From Clostridia bacterium DTU025 (GTDB taxonomy: Bacteria > Bacillota > DTU025), in NCBI GenBank assembly GCA_001513145.1, contig LFSP01000049.1, positions 3,256 through 67,255 of the forward strand: a stretch of DNA of 64,000 nucleotides, written 5' to 3'. Position 1 is the stretch's first letter, and each line of letters opens with the position of its first letter. The notes under the pieces are model-generated. The model saw nothing but the letters and a program-made list of their open reading frames with translations, had not been told where the DNA came from and made no database searches. A program made the position numbers and the translations under genes. Shown here in pieces: positions 46,033 through 55,261 of the stretch.

Positions 46033-47337
46033 GTGGTGCGGGAGTTGTTTTACCATGCAGGGCTTGTGCTGGCAGTGATGGCCGTGGGCTTCGCGGCTGG
46101 GATCCTGCTTCGCATGGGCACAGAGCTGTCAATCCTCATCGCCGCGCTGGCTGGGGCCCTGGCCCATGGGGCCGGGGTGCCGGTGCGGCACATCGTCGAG
46201 GGCACCTTCACGTACTTCGACGTAGTACTGATATTCATCACCGCGACGTACTTCATGAACTTGCTCAAGGAGTCAGGTGGGGTCAGCTACATCGTAAGGG
46301 GCATCATCCGCAGGTTCCACAGGTCCAGGTTCATGCTCCTTCTCCTCCTCACCATCGTGATGCTGGTGCCAGGAGCCCTGACGGGATCCGGCACCGTAAC
46401 TGTGTTGGTGGTCGGCTCCTTCGTAGCCACGGTGCTGCAGTACCTGGGGATCTCGGCGGATAGGATCGCCGCAATAGTCTTCCTGGGGGCTGCCATGAGC
46501 GCCGCCGCGCCGCCCATCAACTTGTGGGCGATGATGGCCGCAGCCGGATCAAACATGCCGTACGTGGGCTTCACGCTTCCGCTTGCGGTCATCTCGATAC
46601 TGGGCGCGCTCTTCTCCGTATTCTACCTCGGCTGGGGCGGCACACAGCGCAACATCGACCTGGACAAGGCCATGAAGGAGCTGCCGGAACCGCCCAAGGG
46701 CACGTCATGGCTGCACGTGGCAGTCCCGTTCGCCATCTTCTTCGGAATCGTGCTTGGCGGACGTCTGTGGCCGTACGACATGCCAGTGGTGGGACTTCCT
46801 CTGGCGTTCACGCTGTCTGCCCTGACGGTGATCGTGATGTCGCCCACCAGGCTGCCTGCGATGAAGATCCTCTCTCGCACCGTCGACGACCTCCTGCCCC
46901 TGGTGGGAACCGTCACTGTGGTGGGGGTTCTCGTCCAGATCATGGCCCTGTCAGGGGCGAGGGGTTTGATCTCCCTTTCGGTGGTGATCCTCCCCCTCAC
47001 CGTGTTGTTCGCGGTGCTGTGGGCGGTGCTGCCGATCTCTGAAGGGATCTTCCAGTACGCCTCGGCGCCCCTCCTTGGAGTGCCGCTGGTGTTCCTCTTC
47101 AACATGAAGGGCATCAACCCCATCATCGCGCTTTCGGGCATGGCCACCATATGGCCGCTGGGTGACTGCCTGCCTCCCACCGCCCCGGTGGGCCGCGCGG
47201 CGGTGATGACTGCCGGATTCAAAGGTGATTACAAGCAGTTCCTCGTCCGTCTCATAGTGCCGGCACTGTTCATCCTGGCGCTGGGCACTCTCTACATCAT
47301 CTTCGCCAGCGAACTCGGTTTCCTGGTGTGGGGCTAG
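46033..47337 (+). CDS. 12-TM permease, copy B
   Basis: Polytopic; LTGSGTVTVLVVG, SAAAPPINLWAMMAAAGSNMPYVGF. Confidence 0.8.
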   Translation: MVRELFYHAGLVLAVMAVGFAAGILLRMGTELSILIAALAGALAHGAGVPVRHIVEGTFTYFDVVLIFITATYFMNLLKESGGVSYIVRGIIRRFHRSRFMLLLLLTIVMLVPGALTGSGTVTVLVVGSFVATVLQYLGISADRIAAIVFLGAAMSAAAPPINLWAMMAAAGSNMPYVGFTLPLAVISILGALFSVFYLGWGGTQRNIDLDKAMKELPEPPKGTSWLHVAVPFAIFFGIVLGGRLWPYDMPVVGLPLAFTLSALTVIVMSPTRLPAMKILSRTVDDLLPLVGTVTVVGVLVQIMALSGARGLISLSVVILPLTVLFAVLWAVLPISEGIFQYASAPLLGVPLVFLFNMKGINPIIALSGMATIWPLGDCLPPTAPVGRAAVMTAGFKGDYKQFLVRLIVPALFILALGTLYIIFASELGFLVWG

Positions 47338-47353
47338 GGAGGAGGGCGTGACG

Positions 47354-47518
47354 ATGCAGACGGTGCAGACGGTCATCGGATTCCTCTACTACGTCATCGC
47401 CGCTGTGATCGGGCTTGTGATCATAGCGAACTTCATGCGCACGCGCGACGCGAAGAAGATGCTGCTTTACGCAGTGGTGCTCATCCCGTTCGTGCTGCGC
47501 GTGCTGCGGATCAAGTGA
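47354..47518 (+). CDS. 54-aa two-TM membrane protein, copy B (not in ORF track)
   Basis: MQTVQTVIGFLYYVIAAVIGLVIIANFMRTRDAKKMLLYAVVLIPFVLRVLRIK; GGGAGG RBS. Confidence 0.8.
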   Translation: MQTVQTVIGFLYYVIAAVIGLVIIANFMRTRDAKKMLLYAVVLIPFVLRVLRIK

Positions 47519-47541
47519 ACCGGGAAGGAGGGGCATAGCAA

Positions 47542-48714
47542 ATGGCACAACCGAAACGCAGTCAGCTGACGATAAGGCTGGTTGTGGTGGCACTGTGGCT
47601 CGCCCTGGTGATCCCAGGCGGGATTCAGCTAGCCGCACACCGGAACTACAAGGAGACTATAGTCCTGGGCCCCGGGGTCACTGAAGTCCGCAAGCTCTCT
47701 GACTGGGCGCCCTACATCGAGGGAACAACCAACGACTGCAACATCTACGTGCTGGACTCCGGCGTGCCCGGCGGCACGATGCTGGTGATCGGGGGAACGC
47801 ACCCTGAAGAGCCGGCAGGGGTGTTGTCAGCGGTCACCATCGTGGAGAACGTGGTGCCTAAGGTCGGCAAGATACTGGTGGCCGTGCGCGCCAACAAGAG
47901 CGCGTCCACCGTCACCAGGCCTGGCGACGCGTACCCGCAGTTCTATACTATCCCCACGGATTTCGGCGACAGGAAGTTCAGGATGGGCGACAGGTGGTCA
48001 AACCCCCTGGACAGCTGGCCTGATCCTGAGGTATATGTGCACTATCCCTCCGGCCAGATGCTGGCCTACATGGACGTGCGGAACCTCAACCGCACCTGGC
48101 CTGGCAGGCCGGACGGCATGTTGACCGAGAGGACGACGCGGGCGTTCATCGACCTGATCAACGCCGAGAACGTGGATATATTCATCGACAACCACGAGGC
48201 CGAGCTGGAGTACTCGGTCATCAGCACCATAGTCGCCCACCAGGATGCGGCTGACATAGCGGCCATGGCCTCCATGATGCTGTCGGCCATGGAGTTCCCC
48301 ATGGGCATGGAGTACTCGCCGCTTCTGCTGCACGGCCTGTCCCACCGGGAGGTGGGCGACCATACAGACGCCCTCGCCCTGGAGATCGAGGTTCCAGAGC
48401 CGTTCCTCGACAGGGTGCGCGGCATCACAGACGAGGCTCTACTGCTTGAGGGCAAGGACGAGTTCGTGATGAGGGCAGGGAAGGCTGGCCTGCTGTACGA
48501 GAAGATCGACGAGAACGGCTGGCACATCGATGAGAGAGTCGGCCGCACCAACAGCACGATCAAGATGATCGTCGAGATGTACAACGAGTTCTATCCCGAC
48601 AGGCAGATCCAGTTCGAAGGCTTGCCCACGCGCGACGAGGTCGTTGCCTACGGAGTTGGGAGATACCTGCTCAACCCGGCTCAGGTTGGAGCAAATAGGG
48701 TGGTGCAGGACTAG
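47542..48714 (+). CDS. membrane-anchored succinylglutamate desuccinylase/aspartoacylase-like protein
   Basis: N-terminal TM; GGTHPEEPAG, VRNLNRTWPGRPDG, IFIDNHEAELEY. Confidence 0.8.
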   Translation: MAQPKRSQLTIRLVVVALWLALVIPGGIQLAAHRNYKETIVLGPGVTEVRKLSDWAPYIEGTTNDCNIYVLDSGVPGGTMLVIGGTHPEEPAGVLSAVTIVENVVPKVGKILVAVRANKSASTVTRPGDAYPQFYTIPTDFGDRKFRMGDRWSNPLDSWPDPEVYVHYPSGQMLAYMDVRNLNRTWPGRPDGMLTERTTRAFIDLINAENVDIFIDNHEAELEYSVISTIVAHQDAADIAAMASMMLSAMEFPMGMEYSPLLLHGLSHREVGDHTDALALEIEVPEPFLDRVRGITDEALLLEGKDEFVMRAGKAGLLYEKIDENGWHIDERVGRTNSTIKMIVEMYNEFYPDRQIQFEGLPTRDEVVAYGVGRYLLNPAQVGANRVVQD

Positions 48715-48774
48715 GGGCGCCAGCCTCTGGGACCAGCCGCCCGCAAGAAGCAGCGAAAGAAGGAGGACTCACGC

Positions 48775-50433
48775 GTGAAGAAGAGACTGGCAAGCGTTGT
48801 CGGGATCGCGCTTCTGGCGACACTTCTGGTGGCGCCGCAGCTTGTGCAGGCGTGCACGTCGATCCCGGTGTCGGCCGGCGCGTCGGCTGATGGCTCAGTC
48901 ATGACCACGCACACCGACGACTCGGGCACCGATACGATGCTCGTCTACGTGGTGCCGGCGGCAGACTGGCCGGAGGGCTCGATGAGGCCTGTGCGCCGGA
49001 ACACGGACTACGATCCATACGCGCAGCGTCGTTACCCCGTCACCGTGGTGGGCGAGATCCCCCAGGTGCCTCACACCTACGCGTACATCAACTCCTCTTA
49101 CCCATTCCAGAACGAGAAGCAGGTGGGAATGGGTGAGACCACCATCGGCGGCAGGCGCGAGCTGAACAACTCCGCCGGCTGGTTTGACCTGGTGGAACTC
49201 ATGAGGATCGGCCTTGAGAGGGCATCCACTGCCCGCGAGGCCATCCAGATCATGGGCTCGCTGGCTGAGAAGTACGGCTACGGCATCGGCGGCGAGTGCC
49301 TCACCGTGATCGACCCGAAAGAAGCGTGGCTCTTCGAGATCTGGGGCCCCGGCGTGTTCTGGACCCCTGACAGCGGCGAGCCTGGAGCGGTGTGGGTCGC
49401 CCAGAGGATACCCGAGGGCGAGGTCGGCGTGTCGGCCAACAGGAGCCGCATCGGCGCCATCAACCTCGATGACACCGATCACTTCATGGCGTCGTCCAAC
49501 ATCTACACCCTGGCCCAGGAGTACGGCTGGTGGGATCCGGATTCGGGCGAGGAGTTCAAGGTGTACGAAACCTACGGCTACAAGGCCCATTCTGCCTACA
49601 ACTCCAGGCGTGAGTGGAGAGTGCTGAGCCTCCTGGCGCCGTCGCTGAACCTGGATCCGGAGGCTGAGAGGTATCCGTTCTCGGTGAAGCCTGACAAGCC
49701 CGTCACGCCTCAGGACCTCATGAGGATCAACCGCGACGTCTACGAGGGCACCCCGTACGACCTCACTGCGGGCCTGGCGGCAGGGCCTTTCGGCACCCCG
49801 AACCGTTACCCCACTTCCGGCAGTGCCAACCCTCCGGGAAGCTCTGGCTGGGAGCGCGCCATCTCCATGTTCCGCGCGGTCTACTCCACCGTGGTGGTTG
49901 CCAGGGATGGCATGCCTGACATGATAGGCGGAATGACCTGGTTCGGCTATGATGCGCCTCACTCCACGTGCTACGTGCCGATCTACTGCGGCGTGTCGTA
50001 CCTGCCTGAATCCTTCAACAAGGGCATGAGGGGCGGCAGCTACGACGTGTTCTCCAGGGAGTCGGCGTACTGGGCGTTCAACTTCGTGTCCAACTTCGCA
50101 GACCTCAAGTTCAGCTACATGATAGAGGACATCAAAGCAGTGAGAGACCCGTTCGAGGCCGAGTTCTTCCAGCTGCAGCCGGCGATCGAGAACGCCGCCC
50201 TGATGCTGTACGAACAGGACCCCGAGGCGGCAAGGCTGTTCCTCACCAACTACACCAACAACCAGGCAAACCGGGTTGTTGACGCATACTGGAAGCTCGC
50301 CAGCCTGCTGGCAGGCAGGTACTGCGACGGGTATGTGTACGGAATCGATGAGTACGAGATGAGGACCGTTGGCTATCCGGAGTGGTGGCTCGAGGCGGTA
50401 GGTTTCGGCCTGAGCACCATTCCGAAGGAATAA
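48775..50433 (+). CDS. exported C69-family dipeptidase
   Basis: ACTSIPVSAGASADGSVMTTHTDDSG after signal peptide; GGECLTVIDPKEAWLFEIWG. Confidence 0.94.
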   Translation: MKKRLASVVGIALLATLLVAPQLVQACTSIPVSAGASADGSVMTTHTDDSGTDTMLVYVVPAADWPEGSMRPVRRNTDYDPYAQRRYPVTVVGEIPQVPHTYAYINSSYPFQNEKQVGMGETTIGGRRELNNSAGWFDLVELMRIGLERASTAREAIQIMGSLAEKYGYGIGGECLTVIDPKEAWLFEIWGPGVFWTPDSGEPGAVWVAQRIPEGEVGVSANRSRIGAINLDDTDHFMASSNIYTLAQEYGWWDPDSGEEFKVYETYGYKAHSAYNSRREWRVLSLLAPSLNLDPEAERYPFSVKPDKPVTPQDLMRINRDVYEGTPYDLTAGLAAGPFGTPNRYPTSGSANPPGSSGWERAISMFRAVYSTVVVARDGMPDMIGGMTWFGYDAPHSTCYVPIYCGVSYLPESFNKGMRGGSYDVFSRESAYWAFNFVSNFADLKFSYMIEDIKAVRDPFEAEFFQLQPAIENAALMLYEQDPEAARLFLTNYTNNQANRVVDAYWKLASLLAGRYCDGYVYGIDEYEMRTVGYPEWWLEAVGFGLSTIPKE

Positions 50434-50458
50434 CGAGAAGACAAGGAGGAAAGACAGC

Positions 50459-52039
50459 ATGAATCGGAACACGAAGAGGTCACGTCTGGCGATCGCAATC
50501 ATCGCTGCCGTAACCGCGCTGCTGGCCATAGCAGCACCCTCGTTCGCGTGCACGTCCATCGTGGTGGGCAAGGACGCGTCGGTTGACGGTTCGGTAATGA
50601 CCACACACACCTGCGACGGCACCTACGAGTTCAGGATCACTCTAGTTCCCGCTCAGGACTGGGAAGAGGGAGCCATGAGGCCCGTCTACAAGGGCGGAGG
50701 CTCCGGTGCTCACGTTCAGAACAAGCAGCAGGTGGGCGAGATCCCGCAGGTGGCGCACACCTATGCTTACTGGGACATCGCGTACCCCTTCGCCAACGAG
50801 AACCAGGTGATGATGGGCGAGACCACCATCGGCGGTAACCGCGAGCTCCGCAACGGCGACGGCATGTTCGAGATCTGGGAGCTGCAGCGCATCGGTCTCG
50901 AGCGCGCCACCACTGCCCGTGAGGCCATCAAGATCATGGGCGAGATCGCTGAGAAGTACGGATACGGCGACTCCGGCGAGTGCCTCACCGTCATCGACGG
51001 CAACGAGGCCTGGTTCTTCGAGATCTACGGCGCAGGCCCGTTCGAGATCGGCGCCGTCTGGGCCGCCCAGCGCGTGCCGGACGACGAGATCGGCGTTTCC
51101 GCGAACCGCGCCAGGATCGGCGAGATCAGGACCGACGATCCCGACAACTTCATGTACTCCGAGAACATCTTCCAGGTAGCGAAGGACTTCGGCTGGTGGG
51201 ACGAGTCCCAGGGCCCGCTGCACTTCGCGAAGGTCTACGGCTGGAAGGACTCCGTCTACAACACCCGCCGCGAGTGGCGCGTGCTGGATCTGCTGGCTCC
51301 GTCCCTCGGGCTGGATCCCTGGGCTGTCGATTACCCGTTCTCTGTGAAGCCTGACAAGAAGGTCAGCGCTGCGGACCTCATGGCCATCAAGCGCGACCAC
51401 TATGAGGGCACCGAGTTCGACCTCACCAAGGGCCTCGCAGCTGGTCCGTTCGGCAACCCCAACAGGTACGCCACCCCCGCCAGACTCGGCGAGTGGGAGC
51501 GCGCCATCTCCATGTTCCGCTGCTCGTACGTGGTGGTCATGCAGGCTCGCGGCTGGATGCCCGCTGAGATCGGTGGAGTCATCTGGTTCGGCGAGGATGC
51601 GCCGCACAGCACCTGCTACGTGCCGTTCTACTGCGGTCAGGATTCCGTTCCTGAGTCCTTTGCCAGGGGCAGCCGCGCGGTGCTTGACGACTGTGCATGG
51701 TGGGCGTTCAACTACGTCAGCAACATCGCTGACCTGAAGTACTCCTACATGATCGAGGACATCAAGGCCCTGTACACCAAGTTCGAGACCGAGGCTCTGG
51801 CGATGCAGCCTGCAGTGGAGCAGGCAGCGCTTGACCTCTACAAGGTCGATCCCGATCTGGCCATGGCGTTCCTGACCAACTACACCAACGCCCATGCCCA
51901 GAAGGTAGTCGACGCTTGGTGGAAGCTGGCCGATGACCTGATGGTCAAGTACCAGGATGGCTACGTGGACCTCAAGACCGTGGGCTATCCTGATGAGTGG
52001 CTGATGGACGTCGGCTTCGGCTTCATCACCAGGGACTAG
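50459..52039 (+). CDS. exported C69-family dipeptidase
   Basis: ACTSIVVGKDASVDGSVMTTHTCDG after signal peptide; GECLTVIDGNEAWFFEIYG. Confidence 0.94.
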   Translation: MNRNTKRSRLAIAIIAAVTALLAIAAPSFACTSIVVGKDASVDGSVMTTHTCDGTYEFRITLVPAQDWEEGAMRPVYKGGGSGAHVQNKQQVGEIPQVAHTYAYWDIAYPFANENQVMMGETTIGGNRELRNGDGMFEIWELQRIGLERATTAREAIKIMGEIAEKYGYGDSGECLTVIDGNEAWFFEIYGAGPFEIGAVWAAQRVPDDEIGVSANRARIGEIRTDDPDNFMYSENIFQVAKDFGWWDESQGPLHFAKVYGWKDSVYNTRREWRVLDLLAPSLGLDPWAVDYPFSVKPDKKVSAADLMAIKRDHYEGTEFDLTKGLAAGPFGNPNRYATPARLGEWERAISMFRCSYVVVMQARGWMPAEIGGVIWFGEDAPHSTCYVPFYCGQDSVPESFARGSRAVLDDCAWWAFNYVSNIADLKYSYMIEDIKALYTKFETEALAMQPAVEQAALDLYKVDPDLAMAFLTNYTNAHAQKVVDAWWKLADDLMVKYQDGYVDLKTVGYPDEWLMDVGFGFITRD

Positions 52040-52101
52040 CACACGCGCGGATTACGCAGGTCCTGTGACACAGCCATTGCGGCTGTGGTAGCTAACGGTT
52101 G

Positions 52102-52145
52102 GTGCGGGCGGAACCCCCTCAGGTTCCGCCCGCACCTTTCGTTTG
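52102..52145 (+). terminator. rho-independent terminator after dipeptidase
   Basis: GTGCGGGCGGAACC-ccctca-GGTTCCGCCCGCAC then CTTTCGTTT. Confidence 0.9.
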
Positions 52146-52516
52146 GCGTCCAAGATACTCATTTCTGAGCGTTGATTCATCTCAGACCTACACGGGTGTG
52201 GTACCGAACAGAATCGGGACTACACGAATGAGATTCGTGCGGATTCGGCACGCCTCCGTCGCACCAAGGGAGAATAAAGCTGGCGCCTTGGCCGTAGCGC
52301 CGTCCAATGGCACGGCCTCTAGCTGCTGTTTTCATGCTCGCGTCCTGATGCCCTAGCGCTGCCACGTCTCGGCAAGGAGGCGTGCCGACAACGATGCTCA
52401 TTTGCGTGAGTCCGTTGGCATATTGCGGCCCATTGGCGTCAGTCTCACCAATTCTAGTGCTCAGAAACGAGACTTTCACCGCCACCTGCGACCGGATCTT
52501 CAACGCACTATTGGAA

Positions 52517-52540
52517 ACCCCCTCCCGATGTGGAGGGGGT
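52517..52540 (-). terminator. terminator of metNIQ operon
   Basis: ACCCCCTCC-acatcgg-GAGGGGGT then TTCC on minus strand. Confidence 0.65.
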
Positions 52541-52604
52541 CTCCGTCTTGCACCTGCAACGGACAACGGAGTGTGGGCCCGGCAGCGGCGTGCGCTGAAG
52601 GAGG

Positions 52605-53414
52605 CTAGAAGCCGGGTACCAGCGACCCCGGGTACTTGCTCTCCACGTACCTCACCACGGCCTCGGACTGATACGCCTCGACCAGATCCAGCAGGGCGGG
52701 GTCGTTTTCGCGGCCAGCCTTCACGGCCAGGATGTTGACCCAGGGGGAGTCGGCCCTCTCCAGGAATACCGCGTCGCGGGCGGGCACGTAGCCCGCCTCC
52801 ATGGCGTAGTTGGTGTTGATGAACGCCAGGTCCACGTCGTCGAGGGCCCTGGGGATCTGGGCCGCTTCCAACTCCACGATCCTCAGCCCCAGGGGGTTCG
52901 AGACGATATCGAAGACTGTGGCTTTCCATCCGACGCCATCCTGCAGCTTGATCAGGCCTGCAGTCTCCAGTAGCACTAATGCGCGGCCCCCGTTTGAGGG
53001 ATCGTTGGGGATCGCCACCGTTGCGCCTCGGCGCAACTCGGAGATGGAGGCGATCCGCTTGGAGTAGGCGCCCATGGGGAAGATGAAGGTGTTGCCTATC
53101 TTCACGAGGTTCACCTTTCTGTCTGCGCAGAACTGTTCGAGAAACGGGTAGTGCTGATAGCTGTTGACGTCCAGCTCGCCTTCGGCCAGGGCGACGTTGG
53201 GGTTGATGTAGTCGGAGAAGACGATGATCTTCAGGGTGTAGCCCTTTGCCTCGTATATGGGCTTCACCACCTCGGCAAGCTCCTCGTGGACCCCTGGGGT
53301 GACGCCCAGCACGATGGTTCGTGGCTGCGCCGACGCAGCCGCAGCCATGGAGCACATGGTCGACACCACCGCCAGCGCCAGGCAGAGTGCGAGTGCCTTG
53401 TTCATCTTCCTCAT
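52605..53414 (-). CDS. metQ: MetQ/NlpA family methionine ABC transporter substrate-binding protein
   Basis: TIVLGVTPGVHEELAEVVKPIYEAKGYTLKIIVFSDYINPNVALAEGELDVNSYQHYPFLEQF. Confidence 0.94.
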   Translation of the reverse strand: MRKMNKALALCLALAVVSTMCSMAAAASAQPRTIVLGVTPGVHEELAEVVKPIYEAKGYTLKIIVFSDYINPNVALAEGELDVNSYQHYPFLEQFCADRKVNLVKIGNTFIFPMGAYSKRIASISELRRGATVAIPNDPSNGGRALVLLETAGLIKLQDGVGWKATVFDIVSNPLGLRIVELEAAQIPRALDDVDLAFINTNYAMEAGYVPARDAVFLERADSPWVNILAVKAGRENDPALLDLVEAYQSEAVVRYVESKYPGSLVPGF

Positions 53415-53448
53415 GTGCCTACAGCCTCCTTTGCTCTTGATCTCTGGG

Positions 53449-54129
53449 CTATCTCCTGCGGTCGATCGCCGACGCCAGCGCGTGCCCGGCCCACTGGATC
53501 AGCTGCACCAGGGCTATGAGCACGGCCACGGTTGCCAACATGACGTCTGTGCGGAACCGCTGGTATCCGTACCTTATGGCCAGGTCCCCGAGGCCTCCGC
53601 CGCCCACGGCGCCCGCCATGGCGGAGAAGTTCACCAGGCTCACCAGGGTCAGAGTGAAGCCCATCACCAGCGATGGAAGGGCCTCGGGGAACATCACCCT
53701 GAACACCACCTGCGACGGGCTGGCCCCCATCACCAGCGCCGCCTCCACCACGCCCCTGTCCACCTCCCGCAGGGAGCTCTCCACCACCCGCGCCGCGAAG
53801 GGGATGGCGCCAACGCTGAGGGGGACTATGGCGGCTCGCGTGCCAATGCTGGTGCCCATTATCATGCGGGTGAACGGGATGATCGCCACCATGAGCACCA
53901 GGAAAGGAAGCGACCGGCCAACGTTCACTATGAGGGACAGTATCTGGTCGAGGCGCAGCCGCCTGTTGATGGGCCAGTCCCGGCCAAGCGCCGGGTCGGA
54001 GAAGAACGTAAGGCCCGCCCCCACCAGGGTGCCAAGAATTATCGACACGGCGCCGGAGGCGCCGACCATGAGCAGTGTCTCCAGGAGGCCATTTGTGACA
54101 AGCCGTGTAAGCACTTTCATCAACTCCAT
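53449..54129 (-). CDS. metI: methionine ABC transporter permease
   Basis: GRSLPFLVLMVAIIPFTRMIMGTSIGTRAAIVPLSVGAIPFAARVVESSLREVD. Confidence 0.94.
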   Translation of the reverse strand: MELMKVLTRLVTNGLLETLLMVGASGAVSIILGTLVGAGLTFFSDPALGRDWPINRRLRLDQILSLIVNVGRSLPFLVLMVAIIPFTRMIMGTSIGTRAAIVPLSVGAIPFAARVVESSLREVDRGVVEAALVMGASPSQVVFRVMFPEALPSLVMGFTLTLVSLVNFSAMAGAVGGGGLGDLAIRYGYQRFRTDVMLATVAVLIALVQLIQWAGHALASAIDRRR

Positions 54130-54872
54130 GCAAGCGTAGTAACCATCGCCCTGAGGATCCGTGACCGCGGCGACTTGAGCACCGCCTGGGCGGGCCCGTC
54201 CTCCACGATGTGGCCCTCGTCGATCACTATCAGGCTGTCGCAGGCCTGCTGGGCGATGCTGAGCTGGTGGGTGACTATGAGAACCGTGACGCCCAGCTCG
54301 GAGTTGAGCCTCTTCACCAGCTCCAGGATGCTCTTGGTGTTGATCGGGTCAAGGGCGGAGGTGAACTCGTCACACAGCAGCACCTTGGGGTTGGTGGCCA
54401 AAGCCCTGGCGATCCCCACCCGCTGCTGCTGGCCGCCTGACAGCTTGCTGGGATACGAGTTCAGCTTGTCGGTCAGGCCCACCAGGTGCAACAGCTCCCT
54501 GGCCCTTCTTGCTGCTTCGGCTTTACCTACGCCAGCCACGAGCAGCGGGAACATGACGTTCTGCAGGGCGGTTCGCTGTTGCAGCAGGTTGAAGTGCTGG
54601 AACACCACGCCCAAGTTGCGCTGGGCCTTGCGAAGCTCAGCCCCGCTCAATGCGGTAATGTCGATGCTGCCGATGCGGATGGAGCCGGAGTCCACCCGCT
54701 CCAGTCCGGTCATGCACCGGATGAGCGTGCTCTTTCCGGCGCCCGACAGGCCTACCACGCCGCATATGCTGCCTGGCTTGACGTGGAAGCTGACATGGTC
54801 AAGGGCAGGGGCCGTCATCCCCCTGTATGTTTTCGTCACTGAATCGAAGACGATCACGTGGCGCACCTCCAT
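54120..54872 (-). CDS. metN: methionine ABC transporter ATP-binding protein
   Basis: GLSGAGKSTLIRCMTGLE, LSGGQQQRVGIARALA; true start may be GTG 54857 behind GGAGGTG. Confidence 0.94.
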   Translation of the reverse strand: MEVRHVIVFDSVTKTYRGMTAPALDHVSFHVKPGSICGVVGLSGAGKSTLIRCMTGLERVDSGSIRIGSIDITALSGAELRKAQRNLGVVFQHFNLLQQRTALQNVMFPLLVAGVGKAEAARRARELLHLVGLTDKLNSYPSKLSGGQQQRVGIARALATNPKVLLCDEFTSALDPINTKSILELVKRLNSELGVTVLIVTHQLSIAQQACDSLIVIDEGHIVEDGPAQAVLKSPRSRILRAMVTTLAWS

Positions 54873-54881
54873 GCTCCGTAC

Positions 54882-55221
54882 AAAACGAAAAGCCCTTCCG
54901 TTCCTGGCAAAACGCCAGGGACGAAAGGACTGACCTTACGTGGTACCACCCCGGTTTCACACTGCCCTCACAGGCGAGTGCCTCGACGAGCGCGGCAGAG
55001 GCGAAAACCTCCGCGATGCCCCGGTGCTGTAACGGGCACTCCCGTGCGCGCCTACTGATGCCGCGTGCCTGGTGCGGCAGGTTCGAGCGCCCGCTCAGGG
55101 GCCATGTTCACCGCTTTTCCGAAGCGCCGGCTCTCAGCCCGCGACCGGCTCTCTGTGGCCCGTACTCGGCGATTACTCATCCCCATCACTGCGTTTGGGT
55201 ATGGCGTTGTGAAGGCTCTTG
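54882..55221 (-). ncRNA. T-box leader (methionine-type) with terminator/antiterminator
   Basis: Minus strand: T-box GGGGTGGTACCACGT (54939-54953); terminator CCTTTCGTCCCTGGC-GTTTT-GCCAGGAACGGAAGG then GCTTTTCGTTTT; candidate specifier GTGAAC-ATG-GCC (ATG 55105-55103). Confidence 0.92.
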
Positions 55222-55227
55222 CTCCCG

Positions 55228-55256
55228 AGCATAGCATGGGGCTGTCTGGGTGTCAA
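55228..55256 (-). promoter_or_regulatory. sigma-A promoter of T-box-metNIQ
   Basis: TTGACA - 17 nt - TATGCT. Confidence 0.85.
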
Positions 55257-55261
55257 GAGGC

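Noticed and set aside
48895-50622. 575-aa antisense ORF on the minus strand
   Set aside because: Lies opposite the C69 dipeptidase at 48775-50433; His/Arg/Val-rich composition typical of the shadow frame of high-GC genes, no recognisable motifs.
50642-52042. 466-aa antisense ORF on the minus strand
   Set aside because: Exact shadow of the C69 dipeptidase at 50459-52039; no RBS, low-complexity HV/GR composition.
52177-53355. 392-aa minus-strand ORF
   Set aside because: Overlaps metQ in another frame and extends past its terminator; metQ frame is clearly the coding one.
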